Assembly: GCA_947359465.1 (NCBI GenBank)
Contig: CANAIC010000111.1
Coordinates: 124,001 to 188,000, forward strand
Reading direction: 5' to 3'
DNA length: 64,000 bases
Source: Metellina segmentata
Taxonomy: Eukaryota; Arthropoda; Arachnida; Araneae; Tetragnathidae
Below, piece after piece: positions 50,944 through 63,816 of this stretch. Below the pieces are notes generated by a model that did no database searches, was not told where the DNA came from, and was given only the letters and a program-made list of their open reading frames with translations. How positions within the stretch are numbered: the stretch's first letter is position 1; each line of letters opens with the position of its first letter. The position numbers and the translations under genes are program-made.

Positions 50944-51067
50944 GGCCATATATATAACACGTGGTGTTCCTAAGTGGTCACTCTCCCAAGTACTGAGCAC
51001 ATCCGAATGTGCATATCTTTGGTGATCGAATGAGAACGGGAGAATTGACCATAATATGGCCGTTGGC
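50944..51067 (-). pseudogene. 5S rRNA-derived sequence, copy 45
   Basis: Same as copy 2; nt 93 A. Confidence 0.78.
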
Positions 51068-52102
51068 AGACGTTTGATCATAAATACCTAAAAACAAAGT
51101 GAGGAATATTTGAAGGCAGTAGGGATTGCTTCGAAAATGGTTAGAAATACACTTGTATGTTAGAGGGAGCATAGAGAAAAGTTACACATATTTAAGTAAA
51201 CTATCGAATACTTCAAATTGTATCGAAACTTTACCTCTAAATACGAGTATATTCCTACTCCCTGTTCGATTCCTGGTCGTGGAGGGCATAAACGTTGTTA
51301 ATCAGAACAACAAAGGAAAAACATGCCTTTATTTGTTGTACTACAACAATTTATTTATAGTATAGTAGTGTGGAGACAATGCTCTTAGAAAGAATGAAAT
51401 TTAAACAGTCCATTCGACAACAGTTGAGTGAACAATAATGGAATACAATAAAAACCATTCAAATGGCAACCAACAATTGAAATCTTTTGAATTGCAAAAG
51501 ACTGAAATCTATTGATCGGTATAATAACAATCGAACAAGAATGGGAGGATCCGATAACAATGGAATCTTTTTCTTATTCTTCCCCCATAACAATATCTTT
51601 GAACTGATTTTACAAAAGAGGGATAGTTGTTTCCACAGAACAAAGTGTTCTAACAGTCATTTCAATTAATAATAACCCCAAGCATGTTAGCTGTGTTTAT
51701 CGTTCTCTCTTCTCGTTGCATTCGACGGTTACGCCAACCGGGTACAACAAAACTGTACAAGGTAGTGTTTGACAATCAAGTTCAAATAGATGTTCTGATA
51801 TCGCACTTTACTTCCTTTAGGGGTTGGATACTTTCATTTATCATTGGTGAATTTTTGTTGAATGTCAAAACCCCATTTTACTGGCTGCCTGCGAATAAAT
51901 ATCAAAGGGGGTACTTTTCACAACTATCTCGGACCATTCATACTCCCTATAATTCAATAACATTCCATCCAACTTTATTGCCTTCCTAATTACATTTTTT
52001 TTCTCACTTATATGTATATTTTGCTAGGATTCATCTATGATAAATTGGAAATGTGTAAAAACACCCCTCTTTCTTGCAAATAAAAATATAAAAAGTAAAA
52101 GT
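50944..52102. repeat. Monomer 45 (class A, 1,159 bp)
   Basis: p415 T; no private change seen. Confidence 0.97.
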
Positions 52103-52226
52103 GGCCATATATATAACACGTGGTGTTCCTAAGTGGTCACTCTCCCAAGTACTGAGCACATCCGAATGTGCATATCTTTGGTGATCGAATGAGAACGGGA
52201 GAATTGACCATAATATGGCCGTTGGC
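52103..52226 (-). pseudogene. 5S rRNA-derived sequence, copy 46
   Basis: Same as copy 2; nt 93 A. Confidence 0.78.
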
Positions 52227-53261
52227 AGACGTTTGATCATAAATACCTAAAAACAAAGTGAGGAATATTTGAAGGCAGTAGGGATTGCTTCGAAAATGGT
52301 TAGAAATACACTTGTATGTTAGAGGGAGCATAGAGAAAAGTTACACATATTTAAGTAAACTATCGAATACTTCAAATTGTATCGAAACTTTACCTCTAAA
52401 TACGAGTATATTCCTACTCCCTGTTCGATTCCTGGTCGTGGAGGGCATAAACGTTGTTAATCAGAACAACAAAGGAAAAACATGCCTTTATTTGTTGTAC
52501 TACAACAATTTATTTACAGTATAGTAGTGTGGAGACAATGCTCTTAGAAAGAATGAAATTTAAACAGTCCATTCGACAACAGTTGAGTGAACAATAATGG
52601 AATACAATAAAAACCATTCAAATGGCAACCAACAATTGAAATCTTTTGAATTGCAAAAGACTGAAATCTATTGATCGGTATAATAACAATCGAACAAGAA
52701 TGGGAGGATCCGATAACAATGGAATCTTTTTCTTATTCTTCCCCCATAACAATATCTTTGAACTGATTTTACAAAAGAGGGATAGTTGTTTCCACAGAAC
52801 AAAGTGTTCTAACAGTCATTTCAATTAATAATAACCCCAAGCATGTTAGCTGTGTTTATCGTTCTCTCTTCTCGTTGCATTCGACGGTTACGCCAACCGG
52901 GTACAACAAAACTGTACAAGGTAGTGTTTGACTATCAAGTTGAAATAGATGTTCTGATATCGCACTTTACTTCCTTTAGGGGTTGGATACTTTCATTTAT
53001 CATTGGTGAATTTTTGTTGAATGTCAAAACCCCATTTTACTGGCTGCCTGCGAATAAATATCAAAGGGGGTACTTTTCACAACTATCTCGGACCATTCAT
53101 ACTCCCTATAATTCAATAACATTCCATCCAACTTTATTGCCTTCCTAATTACATTTTTTTTCTCACTTATATGTATATTTTGCTAGGATTCATCTATGAT
53201 AAATTGGAAATGTGTAAAAACACCCCTCTTTCTTGCAAATAAAAATATAAAAAGTAAAAGT
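52103..53261. repeat. Monomer 46 (class A, 1,159 bp)
   Basis: p415 C; p831 T and p840 G (52933, 52942). Confidence 0.97.
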
Positions 53262-53385
53262 GGCCATATATATAACACGTGGTGTTCCTAAGTGGTCACT
53301 CTCCCAAGTACTGAGCACATCCGAATGTGCATATCTTTGGTGATCGAATGAGAACGGGAGAATTGACCATAATATGGCCGTTGGC
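53262..53385 (-). pseudogene. 5S rRNA-derived sequence, copy 47
   Basis: Same as copy 2; nt 93 A. Confidence 0.78.
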
Positions 53386-54420
53386 AGACGTTTGATCATA
53401 AATACCTAAAAACAAAGTGAGGAATATTTGAAGGCAGTAGGGATTGCTTCGAAAATGGTTAGAAATACACTTGTATGTTAGAGGGAGCATAGAGAAAAGT
53501 TACACATATTTAAGTAAACTATCGAATACTTCAAATTGTATCGAAACTTTACCTCTAAATACGAGTATATTCCTACTCCCTGTTCGATTCCTGGTCGTGG
53601 AGGGCATAAACGTTGTTAATCAGAACAACAAAGGAAAAACATGCCTTTATTTGTTGTACTACAACAATTTATTTATAGTATAGTAGTGTGGAGACAATGC
53701 TCTTAGAAAGAATGAAATTTAAACAGTCCATTCGACAACAGTTGAGTGAACAATAATGGAATACAATAAAAACCATTCAAATGGCAACCAACAATTGAAA
53801 TCTTTTGAATTGCAAAAGACTGAAATCTATTGATCGGTATAATAACAATCGAACAAGAATGGGAGGATCCGATAACAATGGAATCTTTTTCTTATTCTTC
53901 CCCCATAACAATATCTTTGAACTGATTTTACAAAAGAGGGATAGTTGTTTCCACAGAACAAAGTGTTCTAACAGTCATTTCAATTAATAATAACCCCAAG
54001 CATGTTAGCTGTGTTTATCGTTCTCTCTTCTCGTTGCATTCGACGGTTACGCCAACCGGGTACAACAAAACTGTACAAGGTAGTGTTTGACAATCAAGTT
54101 CAAATAGATGTTCTGATATCGCACTTTACTTCCTTTAGGGGTTGGATACTTTCATTTATCATTGGTGAATTTTTGTTGAATGTCAAAACCCCATTTTACT
54201 GGCTGCCTGCGAATAAATATCAAAGGGGGTACTTTTCACAACTATCTCGGACCATTCATACTCCCTATAATTCAATAACATTCCATCCAACTTTATTGCC
54301 TTCCTAATTACATTTTTTTTCTCACTTATATGTATATTTTGCTAGGATTCATCTATGATAAATTGGAAATGTGTAAAAACACCCCTCTTTCTTGCAAATA
54401 AAAATATAAAAAGTAAAAGT
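53262..54420. repeat. Monomer 47 (class A, 1,159 bp)
   Basis: p415 T; standard bases at p831/840, between two copies that carry the variant. Confidence 0.97.
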
Positions 54421-54544
54421 GGCCATATATTTAACACGTGGTGTTCCTAAGTGGTCACTCTCCCAAGTACTGAGCACATCCGAATGTGCATATCTTTGGT
54501 GATCGAATGAGAACGGGAGAATTGACCATAATATGGCCGTTGGC
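54421..54544 (-). pseudogene. 5S rRNA-derived sequence, copy 48
   Basis: nt 114 is A instead of U (position 54431), just outside the alternative closing stem. Confidence 0.78.
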
Positions 54545-55579
54545 AGACGTTTGATCATAAATACCTAAAAACAAAGTGAGGAATATTTGAAGGCAGTAGG
54601 GATTGCTTCGAAAATGGTTAGAAATACACTTGTATGTTAGAGGGAGCATAGAGAAAAGTTACACATATTTAAGTAAACTATCGAATACTTCAAATTGTAT
54701 CGAAACTTTACCTCTAAATACGAGTATATTCCTACTCCCTGTTCGATTCCTGGTCGTGGAGGGCATAAACGTTGTTAATCAGAACAACAAAGGAAAAACA
54801 TGCCTTTATTTGTTGTACTACAACAATTTATTTACAGTATAGTAGTGTGGAGACAATGCTCTTAGAAAGAATGAAATTTAAACAGTCCATTCGACAACAG
54901 TTGAGTGAACAATAATGGAATACAATAAAAACCATTCAAATGGCAACCAACAATTGAAATCTTTTGAATTGCAAAAGACTGAAATCTATTGATCGGTATA
55001 ATAACAATCGAACAAGAATGGGAGGATCCGATAACAATGGAATCTTTTTCTTATTCTTCCCCCATAACAATATCTTTGAACTGATTTTACAAAAGAGGGA
55101 TAGTTGTTTCCACAGAACAAAGTGTTCTAACAGTCATTTCAATTAATAATAACCACAAGCATGTTAGCTGTGTTTATCGTTCTCTCTTCTCGTTGCATTC
55201 GACGGTTACGCCAACCGGGTACAACAAAACTGTACAAGGTAGTGTTTGACTATCAAGTTGAAATAGATGTTCTGATATCGCACTTTACTTCCTTTAGGGG
55301 TTGGATACTTTCATTTATCATTGGTGAATTTTTGTTGAATGTCAAAACCCCATTTTACTGGCTGCCTGCGAATAAATATCAAAGGGGGTACTTTTCACAA
55401 CTATCTCGGACCATTCATACTCCCTATAATTCAATAACATTCCATCCAACTTTATTGCCTTCCTAATTACATTTTTTTTCTCACTTATATGTATATTTTG
55501 CTAGGATTCATCTATGATAAATTGGAAATGTGTAAAAACACCCCTCTTTCTTGCAAATAAAAATATAAAAAGTAAAAGT
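54421..55579. repeat. Monomer 48 (class A, 1,159 bp)
   Basis: p415 C; p831 T and p840 G; private changes at 54431 (A to T) and 55155 (C to A). Confidence 0.97.
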
Positions 55580-55703
55580 GGCCATATATATAACACGTGG
55601 TGTTCCTAAGTGGTCACTCTCCCAAGTACTGAGCACATCCGAATGTGCATATCTTTGGTGATCGAATGAGAACGGGAGAATTGACCATAATATGGCCGTT
55701 GGC
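55580..55703 (-). pseudogene. 5S rRNA-derived sequence, copy 49
   Basis: Same as copy 2; nt 93 A. Confidence 0.78.
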
Positions 55704-56738
55704 AGACGTTTGATCATAAATACCTAAAAACAAAGTGAGGAATATTTGAAGGCAGTAGGGATTGCTTCGAAAATGGTTAGAAATACACTTGTATGTTAGA
55801 GGGAGCATAGAGAAAAGTTACACATATTTAAGTAAACTATCGAATACTTCAAATTGTATCGAAACTTTACCTCTAAATACGAGTATATTCCTACTCCCTG
55901 TTCGATTCCTGGTCGTGGAGGGCATAAACGTTGTTAATCAGAACAACAAAGGAAAAACATGCCTTTATTTGTTGTACTACAACAATTTATTTACAGTATA
56001 GTAGTGTGGAGACAATGCTCTTAGAAAGAATGAAATTTAAACAGTCCATTCGACAACAGTTGAGTGAACAATAATGGAATACAATAAAAACCATTCAAAT
56101 GGCAACCAACAATTGAAATCTTTTGAATTGCAAAAGACTGAAATCTATTGATCGGTATAATAACAATCGAACAAGAATGGGAGGATCCGATAACAATGGA
56201 ATCTTTTTCTTATTCTTCCCCCATAACAATATCTTTGAACTGATTTTACAAAAGAGGGATAGTTGTTTCCACAGAACAAAGTGTTCTAACAGTCATTTCA
56301 ATTAATAATAACCCCAAGCATGTTAGCTGTGTTTATCGTTCTCTCTTCTCGTTGCATTCGACGGTTACGCCAACCGGGTACAACAAAACTGTACAAGGTA
56401 GTGTTTGACTATCAAGTTGAAATAGATGTTCTGATATCGCACTTTACTTCCTTTAGGGGTTGGATACTTTCATTTATCATTGGTGAATTTTTGTTGAATG
56501 TCAAAACCCCATTTTACTGGCTGCCTGCGAATAAATATCAAAGGGGGTACTTTTCACAACTATCTCGGACCATTCATACTCCCTATAATTCAATAACATT
56601 CCATCCAACTTTATTGCCTTCCTAATTACATTTTTTTTCTCACTTATATGTATATTTTGCTAGGATTCATCTATGATAAATTGGAAATGTGTAAAAACAC
56701 CCCTCTTTCTTGCAAATAAAAATATAAAAAGTAAAAGT
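55580..56738. repeat. Monomer 49 (class A, 1,159 bp)
   Basis: p415 C; p831 T and p840 G. Confidence 0.97.
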
Positions 56739-56862
56739 GGCCATATATATAACACGTGGTGTTCCTAAGTGGTCACTCTCCCAAGTACTGAGCACATCCG
56801 AATGTGCATATCTTTGGTGATCGAATGAGAACGGGAGAATTGACCATAATATGGCCGTTGGC
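56739..56862 (-). pseudogene. 5S rRNA-derived sequence, copy 50
   Basis: Same as copy 2; nt 93 A. Confidence 0.78.
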
Positions 56863-57897
56863 AGACGTTTGATCATAAATACCTAAAAACAAAGTGAGGA
56901 ATATTTGAAGGCAGTAGGGATTGCTTCGAAAATGGTTAGAAATATACTTGTATGTTAGAGGGAGCATAGAGAAAAGTTACACATATTTAAGTAAACTATC
57001 GAATACTTCAAATTGTATCGAAACTTTACCTCTAAATACGAGTATATTCCTACTCCCTGTTCGATTCCTGGTCGTGGAGGGCATAAACGTTGTTAATCAG
57101 AACAACAAAGGAAAAACATGCCTTTATTTGTTGTACTACAACAATTTATTTACAGTATAGTAGTGTGGAGACAATGCTCTTAGAAAGAATGAAATTTAAA
57201 CAGTCCATTCGACAACAGTTGAGTGAACAATAATGGAATACAATAAAAACCATTCAAATGGCAACCAACAATTGAAATCTTTTGAATTGCAAAAGACTGA
57301 AATCTATTGATCGGTATAATAACAATCGAACAAGAATGGGAGGATCCGATAACAATGGAATCTTTTTCTTATTCTTCCCCCATAACAATATCTTTGAACT
57401 GATTTTACAAAAGAGGGATAGTTGTTTCCACAGAACAAAGTGTTCTAACAGTCATTTCAATTAATAATAACCCCAAGCATGTTAGCTGTGTTTATCGTTC
57501 TCTCTTCTCGTTGCATTCGACGGTTACGCCAACCGGGTACAACAAAACTGTACAAGGAAGTGTTTGACAATCAAGTTCAAATAGATGTTCTGATATCGCA
57601 CTTTACTTCCTTTAGGGGTTGGATACTTTCATTTATCATTGGTGAATTTTTGTTGAATGTCAAAACCCCATTTTACTGGCTGCCTGCGAATAAATATCAA
57701 AGGGGGTACTTTTCACAACTATCTCGGACCATTCATACTCCCTATAATTCAATAACATTCCATCCAACTTTATTGCCTTCCTAATTACATTTTTTTTCTC
57801 ACTTATATGTATATTTTGCTAGGATTCATCTATGATAAATTGGAAATGTGTAAAAACACCCCTCTTTCTTGCAAATAAAAATATAAAAAGTAAAAGT
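56739..57897. repeat. Monomer 50 (class A, 1,159 bp)
   Basis: p415 C with standard p831/840; private changes at 56945 (C to T) and 57558 (T to A). Confidence 0.97.
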
Positions 57898-58021
57898 GGC
57901 CATATATATAACACGTGGTGTTCCTAAGTGGTCACTCTCCCAAGTACTGAGCACATCCGAATGTGCATATCTTTGGTGATCGAATGAGAACGGGAGAATT
58001 GACCATAATATGGCCGTTGGC
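57898..58021 (-). pseudogene. 5S rRNA-derived sequence, copy 51
   Basis: Same as copy 2; nt 93 A. Confidence 0.78.
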
Positions 58022-59056
58022 AGACGTTTGATCATAAATACCTAAAAACAAAGTGAGGAATATTTGAAGGCAGTAGGGATTGCTTCGAAAATGGTTAGAA
58101 ATACACTTGTATGTTAGAGGTAGCATAGAGAAAAGTTACACATATTTAAGTAAACTATCGAATACTTCAAATTGTATCGAAACTTTACCTCTAAATACGA
58201 GTATATTCCTACTCCCTGTTCGATTCCTGGTCGTGGAGGGCATAAACGTTGTTAATCAGAACAACAAAGGAAAAACATGCCTTTATTTGTTGTACTACAA
58301 CAATTTATTTATAGTATAGTAGTGTGGAGACAATGCTCTTAGAAAGAATGAAATTTAAACAGTCCATTCGACAACAGTTGAGTGAACAATAATGGAATAC
58401 AATAAAAACCATTCAAATGGCAACCAACAATTGAAATCTTTTGAATTGCAAAAGACTGAAATCTATTGATCGGTATAATAACAATCGAACAAGAATGGGA
58501 GGATCCGATAACAATGGAATCTTTTTCTTATTCTTCCCCCATAACAATATCTTTGAACTGATTTTACAAAAGAGGGATAGTTGTTTCCACAGAACAAAGT
58601 GTTCTAACAGTCATTTCAATTAATAATAACCCCAAGCATGTTAGCTGTGTTTATCGTTCTCTCTTCTCGTTGCATTCGACGGTTACGCCAACCGGGTACA
58701 ACAAAACTGTACAAGGTAGTGTTTGACAATCAAGTTCAAATAGATGTTCTGATATCGCACTTTACTTCCTTTAGGGGTTGCATACTTTGATTTATCATTG
58801 GTGAATTTTTGTTGAATGTCAAAACCCCATTTTACTGGCTGCCTGCGAATAAATATCAAAGGGGGTACTTTTCACAACTATCTCGGACCATTCATACTCC
58901 CTATAATTCAATAACATTCCATCCAACTTTATTGCCTTCCTAATTACATTTTTTTTCTCACTTATATGTATATTTTGCTAGGATTCATCTATGATAAATT
59001 GGAAATGTGTAAAAACACCCCTCTTTCTTGCAAATAAAAATATAAAAAGTAAAAGT
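57898..59056. repeat. Monomer 51 (A/B mosaic, 1,159 bp)
   Basis: p415 T and p774/776 A-type, p884/892 B-type, as in monomer 20; private G to T at 58121. Confidence 0.97.
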
Positions 59057-59180
59057 GGCCATATATATAACACGTGGTGTTCCTAAGTGGTCACTCTCCC
59101 AAGTACTGAGCACATCCGAATGTGCATATCTTTGGTGATCGAATGAGAACGGGAGAATTGACCATAATATGGCCGTTGGC
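59057..59180 (-). pseudogene. 5S rRNA-derived sequence, copy 52
   Basis: Same as copy 2; nt 93 A. Confidence 0.78.
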
Positions 59181-60215
59181 AGACGTTTGATCATAAATAC
59201 CTAAAAACAAAGTGAGGAATATTTGAAGGCAGTAGGGATTGCTTCGAAAATGGTTAGAAATACACTTGTATGTTAGAGGGAGCATAGAGAAAAGTTACAC
59301 ATATTTAAGTAAACTATCGAATACTTCAAATTGTATCGAAACTTTACCTCTAAATACGAGTATATTCCTACTCCCTGTTCGATTCCTGGTCGTGGAGGGC
59401 ATAAACGTTGTTAATCAGAACAACAAAGGAAAAACATGCCTTTATTTGTTGTACTACAACAATTTATTTACAGTATAGTAGTGTGGAGACAATGCTCTTA
59501 GAAAGAATGAAATTTAAACAGTCCATTCGACAACAGTTGAGTGAACAATAATGGAATACAATAAAAACCATTCAAATGGCAACCAACAATTGAAATCTTT
59601 TGAATTGCAAAAGACTGAAATCTATTGATCGGTATAATAACAATCGAACAAGAATGGGAGGATCCGATAACAATGGAATCTTTTTCTTATTCTTCCCCCA
59701 TAACAATATCTTTGAACTGATTTTACAAAAGAGGGATAGTTGTTTCCACAGAACAAAGTGTTCTAACAGTCATTTCAATTAATAATAACCCCAAGCATGT
59801 TAGCTGTGTTTATCGTTCTCTCTTCTCGTTGCATTCGACGGTTACGCCAACCGGGTACAACAAAACTGTACAAGGTAGTGTTTGACAATCAAGTTCAAAT
59901 AGATGTTCTGATATCGCACTTTACTTCCTTTAGGGGTTGGATACTTTCATTTATCATTGGTGAATTTTTGTTGAATGTCAAAACCCCATTTTACTGGCTG
60001 CCTGCGAATAAATATCAAAGGGGGTACTTTTCACAACTATCTCGGACCATTCATACTCCCTATAATTCAATAACATTCCATCCAACTTTATTGCCTTCCT
60101 AATTACATTTTTTTTCTCACTTATATGTATATTTTGCTAGGATTCATCTATGATAAATTGGAAATGTGTAAAAACACCCCTCTTTCTTGCAAATAAAAAT
60201 ATAAAAAGTAAAAGT
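59057..60215. repeat. Monomer 52 (class A, 1,159 bp)
   Basis: p415 C; standard p831/840. Confidence 0.97.
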
Positions 60216-60339
60216 GGCCATATATATAACACGTGGTGTTCCTAAGTGGTCACTCTCCCAAGTACTGAGCACATCCGAATGTGCATATCTTTGGTGATCG
60301 AATGAGAACGGGAGAATTGACCATAATATGGCCGTTGGC
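60216..60339 (-). pseudogene. 5S rRNA-derived sequence, copy 53
   Basis: Same as copy 2; nt 93 A. Confidence 0.78.
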
Positions 60340-61374
60340 AGACGTTTGATCATAAATACCTAAAAACAAAGTGAGGAATATTTGAAGGCAGTAGGGATTG
60401 CTTCGAAAATGGTTAGAAATACACTTGTATGTTAGAGGGAGCATAGAGAAAAGTTACACATATTTAAGTAAACTATCGAATACTTCAAATTGTATCGAAA
60501 CTTTACCTCTAAATACGAGTATATTCCTACTCCCTGTTCGATTCCTGGTCGTGGAGGGCATAAACGTTGTTAATCAGAACAACAAAGGAAAAACATGCCT
60601 TTATTTGTTGTACTACAACAATTTATTTACAGTATAGTAGTGTGGAGACAATGCTCTTAGAAAGAATGAAATTTAAACAGTCCATTCGACAACAGTTGAG
60701 TGAACAATAATGGAATACAATAAAAACCATTCAAATGGCAACCAACAATTGAAATCTTTTGAATTGCAAAAGACTGAAATCTATTGATCGGTATAATAAA
60801 AATCGAACAAGAATGGGAGGATCCGATAACAATGGAATCTTTTTCTTATTCTTCCCCCATAACAATATCTTTGAACTGATTTTACAAAAGAGGGATAGTT
60901 GTTTCCACAGAACAAAGTGTTCTAACAGTCATTTCAATTAATAATAACCCCAAGCATGTTAGCTGTGTTTATCGTTCTCTCTTCTCGTTGCATTCGACGG
61001 TTACGCCAACCGGGTACAACAAAACTGTACAAGGTAGTGTTTGACTATCAAGTTGAAATAGATGTTCTGATATCGCACTTTACTTCCTTTAGGGGTTGGA
61101 TACTTTCATTTATCATTGGTGAATTTTTGTTGAATGTCAAAACCCCATTTTACTGGCTGCCTGCGAATAAATATCAAAGGGGGTACTTTTCACAACTATC
61201 TCGGACCATTCATACTCCCTATAATTCAATAACATTCCATCCAACTTTATTGCCTTCCTAATTACATTTTTTTTCTCACTTATATGTATATTTTGCTAGG
61301 ATTCATCTATGATAAATTGGAAATGTGTAAAAACACCCCTCTTTCTTGCAAATAAAAATATAAAAAGTAAAAGT
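60216..61374. repeat. Monomer 53 (class A, 1,159 bp)
   Basis: p415 C; p831 T and p840 G; C to A at 60800, shared only with monomer 54. Confidence 0.97.
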
Positions 61375-61498
61375 GGCCATATATATAACACGTGGTGTTC
61401 CTAAGTGGTCACTCTCCCAAGTACTGAGCACATCCGAATGTGCATATCTTTGGTGATCGAATGAGAACGGGAGAATTGACCATAATATGGCCGTTGGC
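61375..61498 (-). pseudogene. 5S rRNA-derived sequence, copy 54
   Basis: Same as copy 2; nt 93 A. Confidence 0.78.
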
Positions 61499-62533
61499 AG
61501 ACGTTTGATCATAAATACCTAAAAACAAAGTGAGGAATATTTGAAGGCAGTAGGGATTGCTTCGAAAATGGTTAGAAATACACTTGTATGTTAGAGGGAG
61601 CATAGAGAAAAGTTACACATATTTAAGTAAACTATCGAATACTTCAAATTGTATCGAAACTTTACCTCTAAATACGAGTATATTCCTACTCCCTGTTCGA
61701 TTCCTGGTCGTGGAGGGCATAAACGTTGTTAATCAGAACAACAAAGGAAAAACATGCCTTTATTTGTTGTACTACAACAATTTATTTACAGTATAGTAGT
61801 GTGGAGACAATGCTCTTAGAAAGAATGAAATTTAAACAGTCCATTCGACAACAGTTGAGTGAACAATAATGGAATACAATAAAAACCATTCAAATGGCAA
61901 CCAACAATTGAAATCTTTTGAATTGCAAAAGACTGAAATCTATTGATCGGTATAATAAAAATCGAACAAGAATGGGAGGATCCGATAACAATGGAATCTT
62001 TTTCTTATTCTTCCCCCATAACAATATCTTTGAACTGATTTTACAAAAGAGGGATAGTTGTTTCCACAGAACAAAGTGTTCTAACAGTCATTTCAATTAA
62101 TAATAACCCCAAGCATGTTAGCTGTGTTTATCGTTCTCTCTTCTCGTTGCATTCGACGGTTACGCCAACCGGGTACAACAAAACTGTACAAGGTAGTGTT
62201 TGACTATCAAGTTGAAATAGATGTTCTGATATCGCACTTTACTTCCTTTAGGGGTTGGATACTTTCATTTATCATTGGTGAATTTTTGTTGAATGTCAAA
62301 ACCCCATTTTACTGGCTGCCTGCGAATAAATATCAAAGGGGGTACTTTTCACAACTATCTCGGACCATTCATACTCCCTATAATTCAATAACATTCCATC
62401 CAACTTTATTGCCTTCCTAATTACATTTTTTTTCTCACTTATATGTATATTTTGCTAGGATTCATCTATGATAAATTGGAAATGTGTAAAAACACCCCTC
62501 TTTCTTGCAAATAAAAATATAAAAAGTAAAAGT
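61375..62533. repeat. Monomer 54 (class A, 1,159 bp)
   Basis: p415 C; p831 T and p840 G; C to A at 61959. No difference from 53 seen. Confidence 0.97.
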
Positions 62534-62657
62534 GGCCATATATATAACACGTGGTGTTCCTAAGTGGTCACTCTCCCAAGTACTGAGCACATCCGAATGT
62601 GCATATCTTTGGTGATCGAATGAGAACGGGAGAATTGACCATAATATGGCCGTTGGC
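62534..62657 (-). pseudogene. 5S rRNA-derived sequence, copy 55
   Basis: Same as copy 2; nt 93 A. Confidence 0.78.
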
Positions 62658-63692
62658 AGACGTTTGATCATAAATACCTAAAAACAAAGTGAGGAATATT
62701 TGAAGGCAGTAGGGATTGCTTCGAAAATGGTTAGAAATACACTTGTATGTTAGAGGGAGCATAGAGAAAAGTTACACATATTTAAGTAAACTATCGAATA
62801 CTTCAAATTGTATCGAAACTTTACCTCTAAATACGAGTATATTCCTACTCCCTGTTCGATTCCTGGTCGTGGAGGGCATAAACGTTGTTAATCAGAACAA
62901 CAAAGGAAAAACATGCCTTTATTTGTTGTACTACAACAATTTATTTACAGTATAGTAGTGTGGAGACAATGCTCTTAGAAAGAATGAAATTTAAACAGTC
63001 CATTCGACAACAGTTGAGTGAACAATAATGGAATACAATAAAAACCATTCAAATGGCAACCAACAATTGAAATCTTTTGAATTGCAAAAGACTGAAATCT
63101 ATTGATCGGTATAATAACAATCGAACAAGAATGGGAGGATCCGATAACAATGGAATCTTTTTCTTATTCTTCCCCCATAACAATATCTTTGAACTGATTT
63201 TACAAAAGAGGGATAGTTGTTTCCACAGAACAAAGTGTTCTAACAGTCATTTCAATTAATAATAACCCCAAGCATGTTAGCTGTGTTTATCGTTCTCTCT
63301 TCTCGTTGCATTCGACGGTTACGCCAACCGGGTACAACAAAACTGTACAAGGTAGTGTTTGACAATCAAGTTCAAATAGATGTTCTGATATCGCACTTTA
63401 CTTCCTTTAGGGGTTGCATACTTTGATTTATCATTGGTGAATTTTTGTTGAATGTCAAAACCCCATTTTACTGGCTGCCTGCGAATAAATATCAAAGGGG
63501 GTACTTTTCACAACTATCTCGGACCATTCATACTCCCTATAATTCAATAACATTCCATCCAACTTTATTGCCTTCCTAATTACATTTTTTTTCTCACTTA
63601 TATGTATATTTTGCTAGGATTCATCTATGATAAATTGGAAATGTGTAAAAACACCCCTCTTTCTTGCAAATAAAAATATAAAAAGTAAAAGT
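62534..63692. repeat. Monomer 55 (A/B mosaic, 1,159 bp)
   Basis: p415 C (B-like), p774/776 A-type, p884/892 B-type: at least two switches along one monomer. Confidence 0.97.
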
Positions 63693-63816
63693 GGCCATAT
63701 ATATAACACGTGGTGTTCCTAAGTGGTCACTCTCCCAAGTACTGAGCACATCCGAATGTGCATATCTTTGGTGATCGAATGAGAACGGGAGAATTGACCA
63801 TAATATGGCCGTTGGC
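63693..63816 (-). pseudogene. 5S rRNA-derived sequence, copy 56
   Basis: Complete element in the last, truncated monomer; nt 93 A. Confidence 0.78.
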
